Shown here one piece after another: positions 1 to 7,017 of a stretch of DNA of 64,000 bases. Where the stretch lies: NCBI RefSeq assembly GCF_000828895.1, contig NZ_AP014568.1, forward strand, positions 2,239,858 through 2,303,857, written 5' to 3'. The translations under genes were made by a program, and so were the position numbers. Position 1 is the first letter of the stretch. Each line of letters begins with the position of its first letter. This DNA comes from Serpentinimonas raichei. GTDB lineage: Bacteria > Pseudomonadota > Gammaproteobacteria > Burkholderiales > Burkholderiaceae_C. The notes under the pieces were generated by a model, which saw nothing but the letters and a program-made list of their open reading frames with translations, was not told the DNA's origin and made no database searches.

Positions 1-3000
1 GAGCCGCACAAGCGCCGCACCTGGCAACTGGCACGCCAGGCGCTGGAGCGCGACCGCCGGCTGGGCTGGGGCTTGCTGGAACAACCGGCCCGGCTGCAAG
101 TGGGCACCCTCGACGCGCTGTGCGCCCGGTTGGCGCGCCAAATGCCCCTGCTGTCGCGCTTTGGCGGCCAGCCCCGCGTGGCCGATGACCCCGGCCTGCA
201 CCACCAGCGCGCGGCTGCCCACACCCTGGCCCTGCTCGACGGCGAGCAGCCCCAGGCGGCGCTGCTCGAGCGCGTGCTGGCCCGCTTCGACAACGAACAC
301 GCGCGCCTGCGACTACAACTCCAGGCCATGCTGGCGCGGCGCGATGCGTGGCTGGCGCTGGGCGACGCGGCGCTGGCTTTCGACGCCGCCGAAGCGGCGC
401 TGCGCGACCTGATCGACGACGAACTGCGCTCACTGGCGCAGCACCTGCCGCGCGCCTGGCAGCTCGCGCTGATGGCGCCGGCGCGCTATGCAGGAGCCCA
501 AGCACTGGCCCAAGCCGACCGCGCCTCCACCCCAGCGGAGCACGCGGCAGCCGCACCAGCCGCCCCAGCGCCGCCCTTGGCCGCCCTGAGCGACTGGCAC
601 ACGCCGCTGCAGGGCTGCTGCGCCGAATTGCCGCTCTGGCGTGGGCTGGCCGAGCTGCTGCTGACCCAAGAGGCCAAGGTGCGCTCCGCCAGCCGCGCCC
701 CGTCTGGCTTGGGCTTCACCCTGGCCGAAGGCAAGGCCCTCACCGCCCCCTTGCTGGCGGCGCTGCAGGCGCTGCACGCCGACCCGGCGGCCGCGGCGGC
801 GCTGGCGCGGGTGCGCCGCCTGCCCGAGCCGCACATTGCAGCGGCCGAGCGGGAGCAGATCGCCGACCTGCTCGAACTGCTCAAGTGCGCCGCAGCGCAC
901 CTGTGGCTGCTGTTTGGGCAGGCCGGCGAAGTGGACTTCGTGGCGATTGCGCTGCAAGCCCTGCAAGCCTTGGGCGAGAGCGAGGCCCCGAGCGAACTGC
1001 AACTGCAGCTCGACCACCGCGTGGCCCATCTGCTGATCGACGAATTTCAAGACACCAGCCCGCTCCAGCTCGAGCTGCTGCGCCGCCTGAGCGCCGGCTG
1101 GCAAGCGGGCGACGGGCGCACCCTGTTTTTGGTGGGTGACCCGATGCAGTCGATCTACCGCTTCCGGCGTGCCGAAGTCGGGCTGTTTTTGCAAGTGCGC
1201 GCCCAAGGCCTGGGTGCGCTGGCGCCTGAGCCGCTGCAGTTGTACCGCAACAACCGCTCGCTGCCGCCGCTGGTCGATTGGGTCAACCGCCATTTCGTGC
1301 ACGTCTTTGGTGCGCTCGACGACCCGCGCCGGGGCGCGGTCGCGTTCGCCCCCGCCAGCCCCACCCGTCCAGACGGCGCCGGGGCCGGCGTATTTTGGCA
1401 CCCCCAGATCGAGCACCCCACCCAGGCCGAGCCGGGGCTCGACGCCCTCGAACCCGAAGCCAACGGCGAGGAAATCGATCCCGACAGCGCCGTGCGCGAG
1501 GCGCAACAGGTGGTGCACCTGATACGCCAGCGCCTGCAGGCCCACCCCTCCGGCACGGTGGCGGTGCTGGTGCGGGCCCGCAAACACCTCGAGGCGCTGG
1601 TGCAGGCCCTGCGCCTGCAAGCGTCGCCGCTGCCGTTTCAGGCGGTCGAAGTCGAGGCGCTGGCGCAGCGCCAGCCGGTGCAAGACCTGCTCACCCTGAC
1701 CCGCGCCCTGCACCACCTGGCGGATCGGGTGCATTGGCTGGCGCTGCTGCGCGCCCCGTGGTGTGGGCTGCTGCTGGCTGACTTGCACCGCCTGGTGGCC
1801 GACGCACCCCAGCAGACGGTCTGGGAGCTGATCAACCAACCCGAGCGCTGCGCGGGCCTGAGCGTCGACGGCCAGCAGCGGCTGGCGCACCTGCGCGAGG
1901 TGCTCACACTGGCCTTGGCCCACCAGGGGCAGCAGCGCCCGCGGCGCTGGGTCGAAGGGGTCTGGCAGGCGCTGGGCGGGCCGCAGTGCCTGGCCAGCCC
2001 GTCCGACCTGGCCGATGTGCGCGCCGCCCTCGAGGTGCTGGACCGCTGCACCCGCCACGGCCAGTTGGAGCTCGATCGCATCGCGGCCGAACTGAGCCGA
2101 CTCTACGCGGCAGCCGACCCCGCCGGCGCCCAGGTGCAGCTGATGACGATCCACAAATCCAAGGGGCTGGAGTTCGACACCGTGATCCTGCCCGGCTTGC
2201 AGCGCCCCCCGCGCGCGCCAGAACGCAACTTGCTGCTGTGGGACGAGGTGCTCGACGACCACGGCCACGAGCGCCTGCTGCTGGCAGCCGATGCGGCTGC
2301 GGGTGCTGACGGCCCGACTCTGTACGACTACCTGCTCGACCTCGAACGCACCCGCGCCCGCAACGAAGCGCGCCGCTTGCTCTACGTGGCCACCACCCGG
2401 GCCCGCAGCCAATTGCATCTGCTGGGTTGCGTGCGCCCGGCCAGCCCGGCCGACACCTTGCGCGCGCCCCACAAAGACAGCCTGCTGGCGCTGCTGTGGC
2501 CGCAGGCTGAAGCCGAGTTTTTGCGCCATTGGCAGTCGGTTGCACCGGCCGCAAGCCCGGCCGCGCGCGCCAACGCCGCCGACCCGGTGCCGCCCTTGGC
2601 CGACTTCGTGCCCCAGTTGCAGCGCCTGCGCCAGCCCGGCTGGCCGGCGGCCTGGTCGCCCCATGCCATGCCCAGCACTGCGCCTGCACCCGCTGACAGC
2701 GCGCCGCCCGCCGATGCGGCCCCGCCCGCTGCCGCCGCAGCCGTCGGCACACTGGTGCACCGCTACCTAGAGCTGATCGCCCACGACGGGCTGGACGCTT
2801 GGCCTGTGACGCGCCTGCCCGCGCTGCATGCCGCCATGCAGCCCTGGTTGCGCGGCCAAGGCTTGGCCGAGGCGCAGGCCAGCGCCGCCGCCGCCGAGGT
2901 GCAGCAGCACCTGCACAACACCCTCAGCAGCGCCGACGGCCGCTGGCTGCTGGCGCCGCATCCGCACGCGGCCAGCGAATGCGCCATCGGCAGCGCCCCC

Positions 3001-3243
3001 ACCGAAGCCACCAGCAGCCCCACGCTGCACCTGATCGACCGCACTTTCGTGCACGAAGGCACACGCTGGATCATCGACTACAAAACCACGGCCCACGAAA
3101 GCGCCGCCCTGCCACTTTGGCAGGCCCAATTGCAGCGCTACCGCGCCCTGTTCGACGACGGCCTGCCGGTGCAACTGGCGCTGTTTCTCACCCACAGCGG
3201 GCGCTTGCTGCCGCTGGCGGACGCAAAGCCCCCCACCCCATGA
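1..3243 (+). CDS. RecB/AddA-like UvrD-family helicase-nuclease, 5' end outside the window
   Basis: The frame is open from base 1, so the N-terminus, including the Walker A motif, lies upstream of the window. Visible UvrD/Rep helicase motifs are DEFQDTS (about nt 1036-1060), VGDPMQSIYRFR (about 1130-1167), TIHKSKGLEFD (about 2146-2178) and YVATTRAR (about 2383-2406). The C-terminus carries a RecB-type nuclease: a GTLVHRYLE histidine motif near 2746 and an IIDYKT motif at 3070-3087 (Asp codon 3076, Lys codon 3082). About 1,080 residues are visible, which fits AddA or RecB once the missing N-terminus is added. The expected role is ATP-driven unwinding and resection of double-strand ends for recombination. 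AddA and RecB cannot be told apart here because the partner gene, expected upstream, is not in view. Confidence 0.9.
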   Translation, partial: EPHKRRTWQLARQALERDRRLGWGLLEQPARLQVGTLDALCARLARQMPLLSRFGGQPRVADDPGLHHQRAAAHTLALLDGEQPQAALLERVLARFDNEHARLRLQLQAMLARRDAWLALGDAALAFDAAEAALRDLIDDELRSLAQHLPRAWQLALMAPARYAGAQALAQADRASTPAEHAAAAPAAPAPPLAALSDWHTPLQGCCAELPLWRGLAELLLTQEAKVRSASRAPSGLGFTLAEGKALTAPLLAALQALHADPAAAAALARVRRLPEPHIAAAEREQIADLLELLKCAAAHLWLLFGQAGEVDFVAIALQALQALGESEAPSELQLQLDHRVAHLLIDEFQDTSPLQLELLRRLSAGWQAGDGRTLFLVGDPMQSIYRFRRAEVGLFLQVRAQGLGALAPEPLQLYRNNRSLPPLVDWVNRHFVHVFGALDDPRRGAVAFAPASPTRPDGAGAGVFWHPQIEHPTQAEPGLDALEPEANGEEIDPDSAVREAQQVVHLIRQRLQAHPSGTVAVLVRARKHLEALVQALRLQASPLPFQAVEVEALAQRQPVQDLLTLTRALHHLADRVHWLALLRAPWCGLLLADLHRLVADAPQQTVWELINQPERCAGLSVDGQQRLAHLREVLTLALAHQGQQRPRRWVEGVWQALGGPQCLASPSDLADVRAALEVLDRCTRHGQLELDRIAAELSRLYAAADPAGAQVQLMTIHKSKGLEFDTVILPGLQRPPRAPERNLLLWDEVLDDHGHERLLLAADAAAGADGPTLYDYLLDLERTRARNEARRLLYVATTRARSQLHLLGCVRPASPADTLRAPHKDSLLALLWPQAEAEFLRHWQSVAPAASPAARANAADPVPPLADFVPQLQRLRQPGWPAAWSPHAMPSTAPAPADSAPPADAAPPAAAAAVGTLVHRYLELIAHDGLDAWPVTRLPALHAAMQPWLRGQGLAEAQASAAAAEVQQHLHNTLSSADGRWLLAPHPHAASECAIGSAPTEATSSPTLHLIDRTFVHEGTRWIIDYKTTAHESAALPLWQAQLQRYRALFDDGLPVQLALFLTHSGRLLPLADAKPPTP

Positions 3244-4364
3244 ACCGCTCCATCGCCTACGCCCTGGCTTCGGCGCTGCTGTTTGGGGCCAGCACCCCGC
3301 TGGCCAAGCAGTTGCTCGACCAGGTGCCGCCGCTGCTGCTGGGCGGCCTGCTTTACCTCGGGGCCGGTCTCGGGCTGCTGCTGTACCGGCTGCTGCGCGA
3401 CCGGGGCTGGCGACACCCCGGCCTGCACGGGCACGACTGGGGCTGGCTGGGTGCGGCCATCGCCGTCGGCGGCGTGGTCGGCACCGCCACACTCATGTTT
3501 GGCCTGCAGCTCAGCAGCGCCGCCAGCGCCTCGCTGCTGCTCAACTTGGAGGCGGTGTTCACCGCGCTGCTGGCCTGGCTGGTGTTTCGTGAGCACGCCA
3601 GTCGGCGCGTGGTCACCGGCATGCTGGCCATCGTGGCCGGGGGGCTGCTGCTGGCCTGGCCCACCGACCCGGCCGCTACCGCCACTTCCGCAGCTAGCGC
3701 CGCCTTGACGGGCACTGGAGCCGCCTTGATCGCCCCCAGCGCCTGGGCGGCAGCCAGCGCCGCTTGGCTGGGGCCGCTGCTGGTGGCGCTGGCCTGCCTG
3801 TGCTGGGCCATCGACAACAACCTGACGCGCAAAGTCGCCGCCGCCGACGCCCTGTTCATCGCCGGCAGCCGCGGGCTGGTGGCCGGGGTGGTGAGCAGCG
3901 GTGCGGCGCTGGCGCTGGGTGCCACCTGGCCCGCCACGGGCCCCGCGCTGGCGGCCATGTTGGTTGGCTTGCTGGGCTACGGCGTGAGCCTGGTGTTGTT
4001 CGTGCTGGCGCTGCGCGGGTTGGGCACGGCGCGCGCCAGCGCCTACTTCGCCACCGCCCCCTTCATCGGCGTGGCGCTCTCGCTGCTGCTGCTGGGCGAG
4101 GCCACCAGCTGGCTGTTCTGGCTCGCCGGCCTGCTCATGGCCGTGGGGGTCTGGCTGCACCTGGGCGAGCGCCACGCCCACCTGCACCCGCACGAGGCGC
4201 AAGAGCACGAACACTGGCACGCGCACGACGCGCACCACAGCCACACGCATGAGGGCGGCACGGGCACGGAAAGCCCCTTGGGGCACCGGCACTGGCACCG
4301 CCACGAGCCCCTCACGCACCGGCACCCGCACTACCCCGACACGCACCACCAGCACCGCCATTGA
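3240..4364 (+). CDS. EamA/DMT-family transporter with histidine-rich C-terminal tail
   Basis: Inner-membrane protein of 374 aa. Residues 1 to about 305 form the two EamA repeats expected of a ten-helix drug/metabolite transporter; the substrate cannot be read from sequence. The ATG overlaps the stop of the helicase gene in an ATGA, so the two are translationally coupled. The last 68 residues (about 307-374) are hydrophilic and contain 24 histidines, many in H-x-H pairs. Such tails are typical of metal-handling transporters and are not a usual part of EamA proteins. The tail should be cytoplasmic if the ten-helix topology holds. A metal-related role is inference only. Confidence 0.85.
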   Translation: MNRSIAYALASALLFGASTPLAKQLLDQVPPLLLGGLLYLGAGLGLLLYRLLRDRGWRHPGLHGHDWGWLGAAIAVGGVVGTATLMFGLQLSSAASASLLLNLEAVFTALLAWLVFREHASRRVVTGMLAIVAGGLLLAWPTDPAATATSAASAALTGTGAALIAPSAWAAASAAWLGPLLVALACLCWAIDNNLTRKVAAADALFIAGSRGLVAGVVSSGAALALGATWPATGPALAAMLVGLLGYGVSLVLFVLALRGLGTARASAYFATAPFIGVALSLLLLGEATSWLFWLAGLLMAVGVWLHLGERHAHLHPHEAQEHEHWHAHDAHHSHTHEGGTGTESPLGHRHWHRHEPLTHRHPHYPDTHHQHRH

Positions 4365-4457
4365 AGTGCAGCGGCGCGGGCAGCCATGCGGACGCACCGG
4401 TGTGCCGCCAAGGTGTGCCCAAAAATGCCTCAAGCACCCGCTGGCGCGGCTTGCGGG

Positions 4458-4485
4458 TTGCAGCAAATGCGGCCTGTGCTACATT
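4458..4485 (+). promoter_or_regulatory. Possible sigma70 promoter ahead of the restriction-modification operon
   Basis: TTGCAG at 4458-4463 and TACATT at 4480-4485 are separated by 16 bp, about 145 bp upstream of the methyltransferase start. The match to consensus is moderate. The surrounding 266 bp gap (4365-4630) shows no convincing gene. Confidence 0.3.
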
Positions 4486-4630
4486 GAGCCCGCACACCCG
4501 CTTACCCGCCTCGTGCTGGCCGCGCTGCGGCGCACTGGCCACTTGTTGCGATTTTTGTCGCCTGCGGGTTTGGCTAAGCGGCGCGGGCTAGCGGCCTTTG
4601 CGCCAAGATTTTTTGAGGGAATGGGCACCC

Positions 4631-6241
4631 ATGCCTACATTGAACTGGATCGGCAAGGAAGCCGTCGTCAAACACCATAAAGAAGTGCCGTTCCGCCTGC
4701 TGGAGCCCGTGCCTGAGCTTTGCTGCGGCCCGGCTCAAGGACCAGATTCGGGCAACCTGATCGTGCAGGGCGACAACCTGCACGCGCTCAAAGCGCTGCT
4801 GCCGCGCTACGCGGGGCGGGTCAAGTGCATCTACATCGACCCGCCTTACAACACCGGCAACGAGGGCTGGGCCTACAACGACAACGTCAACAGCCCCGAA
4901 ATTCGCCGCTGGCTGGGCGAGGTGGTGGGCAAGGAAGGCGAGACGCTGGACCGGCACGACCGCTGGCTGTGCATGATGTACCCGCGCCTGGTGTTGCTCA
5001 AGCAGTTTTTGCGCGAGGACGGGGCGATCTTTGTTTCCATCGACGACAACGAGGTGGCGGCGTTGCGGTTGTTGATGGACGAAATTTTCGGCGTTAATAA
5101 TTTCATCGCTCAGTTCATATGGGAAAAAAGAAAGAACCGAGAAAATCGAAAAATCATTTCTATTCGGCACGATCATGTTATTGCCTATGCGATGAATGGC
5201 GAGCACATTGGCAAAGCATTTAAGCCACTCCCGATGAACACAGAAGCCTTGGCAAGGTACAAAAATCCAGACAACGATGTGAGAGGCCCTTGGAAATCTG
5301 ACCCAGCTACAGCACAAGCTGGTCACGGTACAAAATCTCAGTTTTACGTCTTGACGGCTCCAAATGGAAAGCACCACAAACTTCCGAGTGGTCGATGCTG
5401 GGTTTACACGGAAAGCGTCATGCAAGAGATGATTGCCAGCACGAGAATTTCTTTCGGCGAGTCCGGGAATAATGTCCCGAGAATAAAAACCTTCCTGCAT
5501 GAGAAACAGAGAGGTCTAACCCCTGAGACAATCCTCTTCGCAAATGAGGCATCAACCAACGAGGATGCCAAGAACGCCCTCAAAGAAATTTTTGGCGGGC
5601 ATTCTCCATTTGAAACACCGAAACCGCCGGAACTAATTAAGCAGTTCCTCCAAATGTGCACGCGGGGTGACGACTTGATCCTCGACAGCTTCGCTGGCTC
5701 CGGCACCACCGGCCACGCGGTGCTCAAGCAAAACGCCGAGGACGGCGGCAGCCGCCGTTTCATCCTCGTGGAAATGGATGCAAACATCGCGCAAAACGTC
5801 ACGCGCGAGCGCGTCCAGCGTGTCGCCCGCGGCTACACCAACGCCAAAGGGCAAGCAGTAGCAGGTCTGGGTGGAGGCTTCCAGTTTTGCCGCTTGTCGG
5901 CCGAGCCGCTGTTCGATGCCGGGGGCCAAATCCGCCACGATGTGGGCTTTGCGCAACTGGCCGAGTTTGTCTGGTTTGCCGAAACCGGTGCGGGCTGGAA
6001 CGGCCACGCCGATTCGCCGCTGCTGGGCATTTTTGAGGGTCGCGCCATCTACTTGCTCTACAACGGCATCCTCAAAGACAAATCGGCCGCAGGGGGCAAC
6101 GTGCTCACCGGCCCGGTGTTCGATCGGCTGCCCCAGTTCGCTGGCCCGAAAGTGATCTACGCCGCCGCCAACCGCATGGGGCCCCGTGCCGCCCGCGAAA
6201 GCGTGTGCTTCAAGCAAACCCCTTACGCGCTGGAGGTGTGA
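4631..6241 (+). CDS. Type III-like adenine-specific DNA methyltransferase (Mod)
   Basis: 536 aa N6-adenine methyltransferase, the modification subunit of a type III-like system. Motif IV (DPPYNTG) is at residues 70-76 and the SAM-binding FAGSGTTG is at 354-361; motif IV before motif I is the beta-class order used by type III Mod proteins. The segment between them, roughly residues 152-337, should be the target recognition domain. It is clearly more AT-rich than its flanks (nt about 5085-5645), which suggests exchange of specificity. I chose ATG 4631 because GAGGGA lies about 10 bp upstream and an in-frame TTG at 4598 lacks one. The protected sequence cannot be predicted. The gene heads an operon ending in the res gene at 9725. 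Confidence 0.9.
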   Translation: MPTLNWIGKEAVVKHHKEVPFRLLEPVPELCCGPAQGPDSGNLIVQGDNLHALKALLPRYAGRVKCIYIDPPYNTGNEGWAYNDNVNSPEIRRWLGEVVGKEGETLDRHDRWLCMMYPRLVLLKQFLREDGAIFVSIDDNEVAALRLLMDEIFGVNNFIAQFIWEKRKNRENRKIISIRHDHVIAYAMNGEHIGKAFKPLPMNTEALARYKNPDNDVRGPWKSDPATAQAGHGTKSQFYVLTAPNGKHHKLPSGRCWVYTESVMQEMIASTRISFGESGNNVPRIKTFLHEKQRGLTPETILFANEASTNEDAKNALKEIFGGHSPFETPKPPELIKQFLQMCTRGDDLILDSFAGSGTTGHAVLKQNAEDGGSRRFILVEMDANIAQNVTRERVQRVARGYTNAKGQAVAGLGGGFQFCRLSAEPLFDAGGQIRHDVGFAQLAEFVWFAETGAGWNGHADSPLLGIFEGRAIYLLYNGILKDKSAAGGNVLTGPVFDRLPQFAGPKVIYAAANRMGPRAARESVCFKQTPYALEV

Positions 6242-6244
6242 GCA

Positions 6245-6364
6245 ATGCAAGTCTTGCCTCCTCGCGAAAGTACCCAAGACCCTGATTTGCTTGGGGCGCT
6301 TGCTGCTCTCAAACGCGCCGCCCACAATGCAACTTTGCAACAGACTGAAGATAGGAGTGCGAAC
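6245..6364 (+). pseudogene. Short ORF remnant between mod and the antitoxin gene
   Basis: An ATG three bases after the mod stop opens a frame that runs without a stop into the antitoxin frame. Its first about 28 codons include DPDLLGALAALKRAAHNA, a helical stretch that looks like the start of an independent small protein. The following codons are low in character and lead into the antitoxin Shine-Dalgarno. One reading is that a small gene of the restriction operon lost its 3' half when the toxin-antitoxin pair was inserted. The other is that it is a translated leader or an N-terminal extension of the antitoxin (122 aa in total). Confidence 0.35.
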
Positions 6365-6613
6365 ATGAATCTGTCCGACACGATTTATGCCCATGCGCGG
6401 GGGCTACCCGCGGATCTGCAACGGGAAGCGCTGGATTTCATCGCTTATCTCGAACAGCGCTACCACATTACCCCCGCCACTCCCGCCACCTCTGGCCGAC
6501 TGACGACCGAAGCGTTTATCGAGCGCATTGCCGGGAGCGTGGGTGATGATTTTCCAGATGATATCGACGATGCCGGACTGGCAAGCGATGCGCCCAGGGA
6601 GTCGCTTGGATGA
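6365..6613 (+). CDS. VapB-type antitoxin (DUF2281-like)
   Basis: 82 aa small acidic protein. The N-terminus (MNLSDTIYAHARGLP, then LDFIAYLEQRY) matches the DUF2281 antitoxin pattern, whose members pair with PIN-domain toxins. Start ATG 6365 is supported by AGGAG at 6353-6357 with 7 bp spacing; a longer in-frame ORF from 6245 exists but is less likely. The stop overlaps the toxin ATG as ATGA, so the pair is translationally coupled. The role should be to bind and neutralise the neighbouring toxin and perhaps to repress transcription. No DNA-binding fold of the AbrB or RHH type is obvious. Confidence 0.75.
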   Translation: MNLSDTIYAHARGLPADLQREALDFIAYLEQRYHITPATPATSGRLTTEAFIERIAGSVGDDFPDDIDDAGLASDAPRESLG

Positions 6614-7017
6614 AAGGCTTTTTGCTGGATACCAATGCCTGGATTGCCTTGCTCAAGAACCAGGCCGGGGTTGTCGCGGGTGTGCGCCGCGCCGGGCTGG
6701 ATGCACTGTATCTGTGTTCACCCGTATGGTCTGAACTTTGGTTCGGTGCCTGCAAAAGTGAGCGGATAGCTGAAAATCAGGCGCGCATCCGGGAGCTGGT
6801 GGTTCATGTGCCCAGCCTGTCTTTCGATGATCGCGCGGCCGAACATTGCGGTGAAATTCGCGCAATACTGGCGCGGGCGGGGCAGCCGATCGGCCCCTAC
6901 GATATGCAAATTGCCGCCATTGCGCGCGCGGCGGGTTTATGCTTGGTGACGCGCAATGTGTCCGAGTTCAGCCGTGTGCCAAACCTAACGGTTGAAAATT
7001 GGCAGGATGTTGCATGA
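6610..7017 (+). CDS. vapC: PIN-domain ribonuclease toxin (VapC family)
   Basis: 135 aa, the normal VapC length. The PIN acidic residues are in place: D7 in LLDTNAWI, E42 in WSELWFGA, D98 in GPYDMQIAA, and N116 in TRNVSEF. VapC toxins are Mg-dependent endoribonucleases that usually cut tRNA or rRNA and stop translation. The gene starts inside the antitoxin stop (ATGA) and its own stop overlaps the res start (ATGA), so this pair sits inside the restriction operon rather than beside it. With all catalytic residues kept, the toxin is likely active. Confidence 0.85.
   Translation: MKGFLLDTNAWIALLKNQAGVVAGVRRAGLDALYLCSPVWSELWFGACKSERIAENQARIRELVVHVPSLSFDDRAAEHCGEIRAILARAGQPIGPYDMQIAAIARAAGLCLVTRNVSEFSRVPNLTVENWQDVA

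Noticed and set aside
430..2760. 776-codon open frame on the minus strand opposite the RecB-like gene
   Set aside because: Shadow frame; all recognised motifs are on the plus strand.
4365..4630. Short open frames and a possible tRNA between the transporter and mod
   Set aside because: Frames lack ribosome sites and family patterns; no cloverleaf or TTCGA loop with a matching acceptor was found.
6245..6613. 122-residue form of the antitoxin
   Set aside because: The DUF2281 pattern begins at the ATG at 6365, which has a good AGGAG; kept only as a possible remnant or alternative start.
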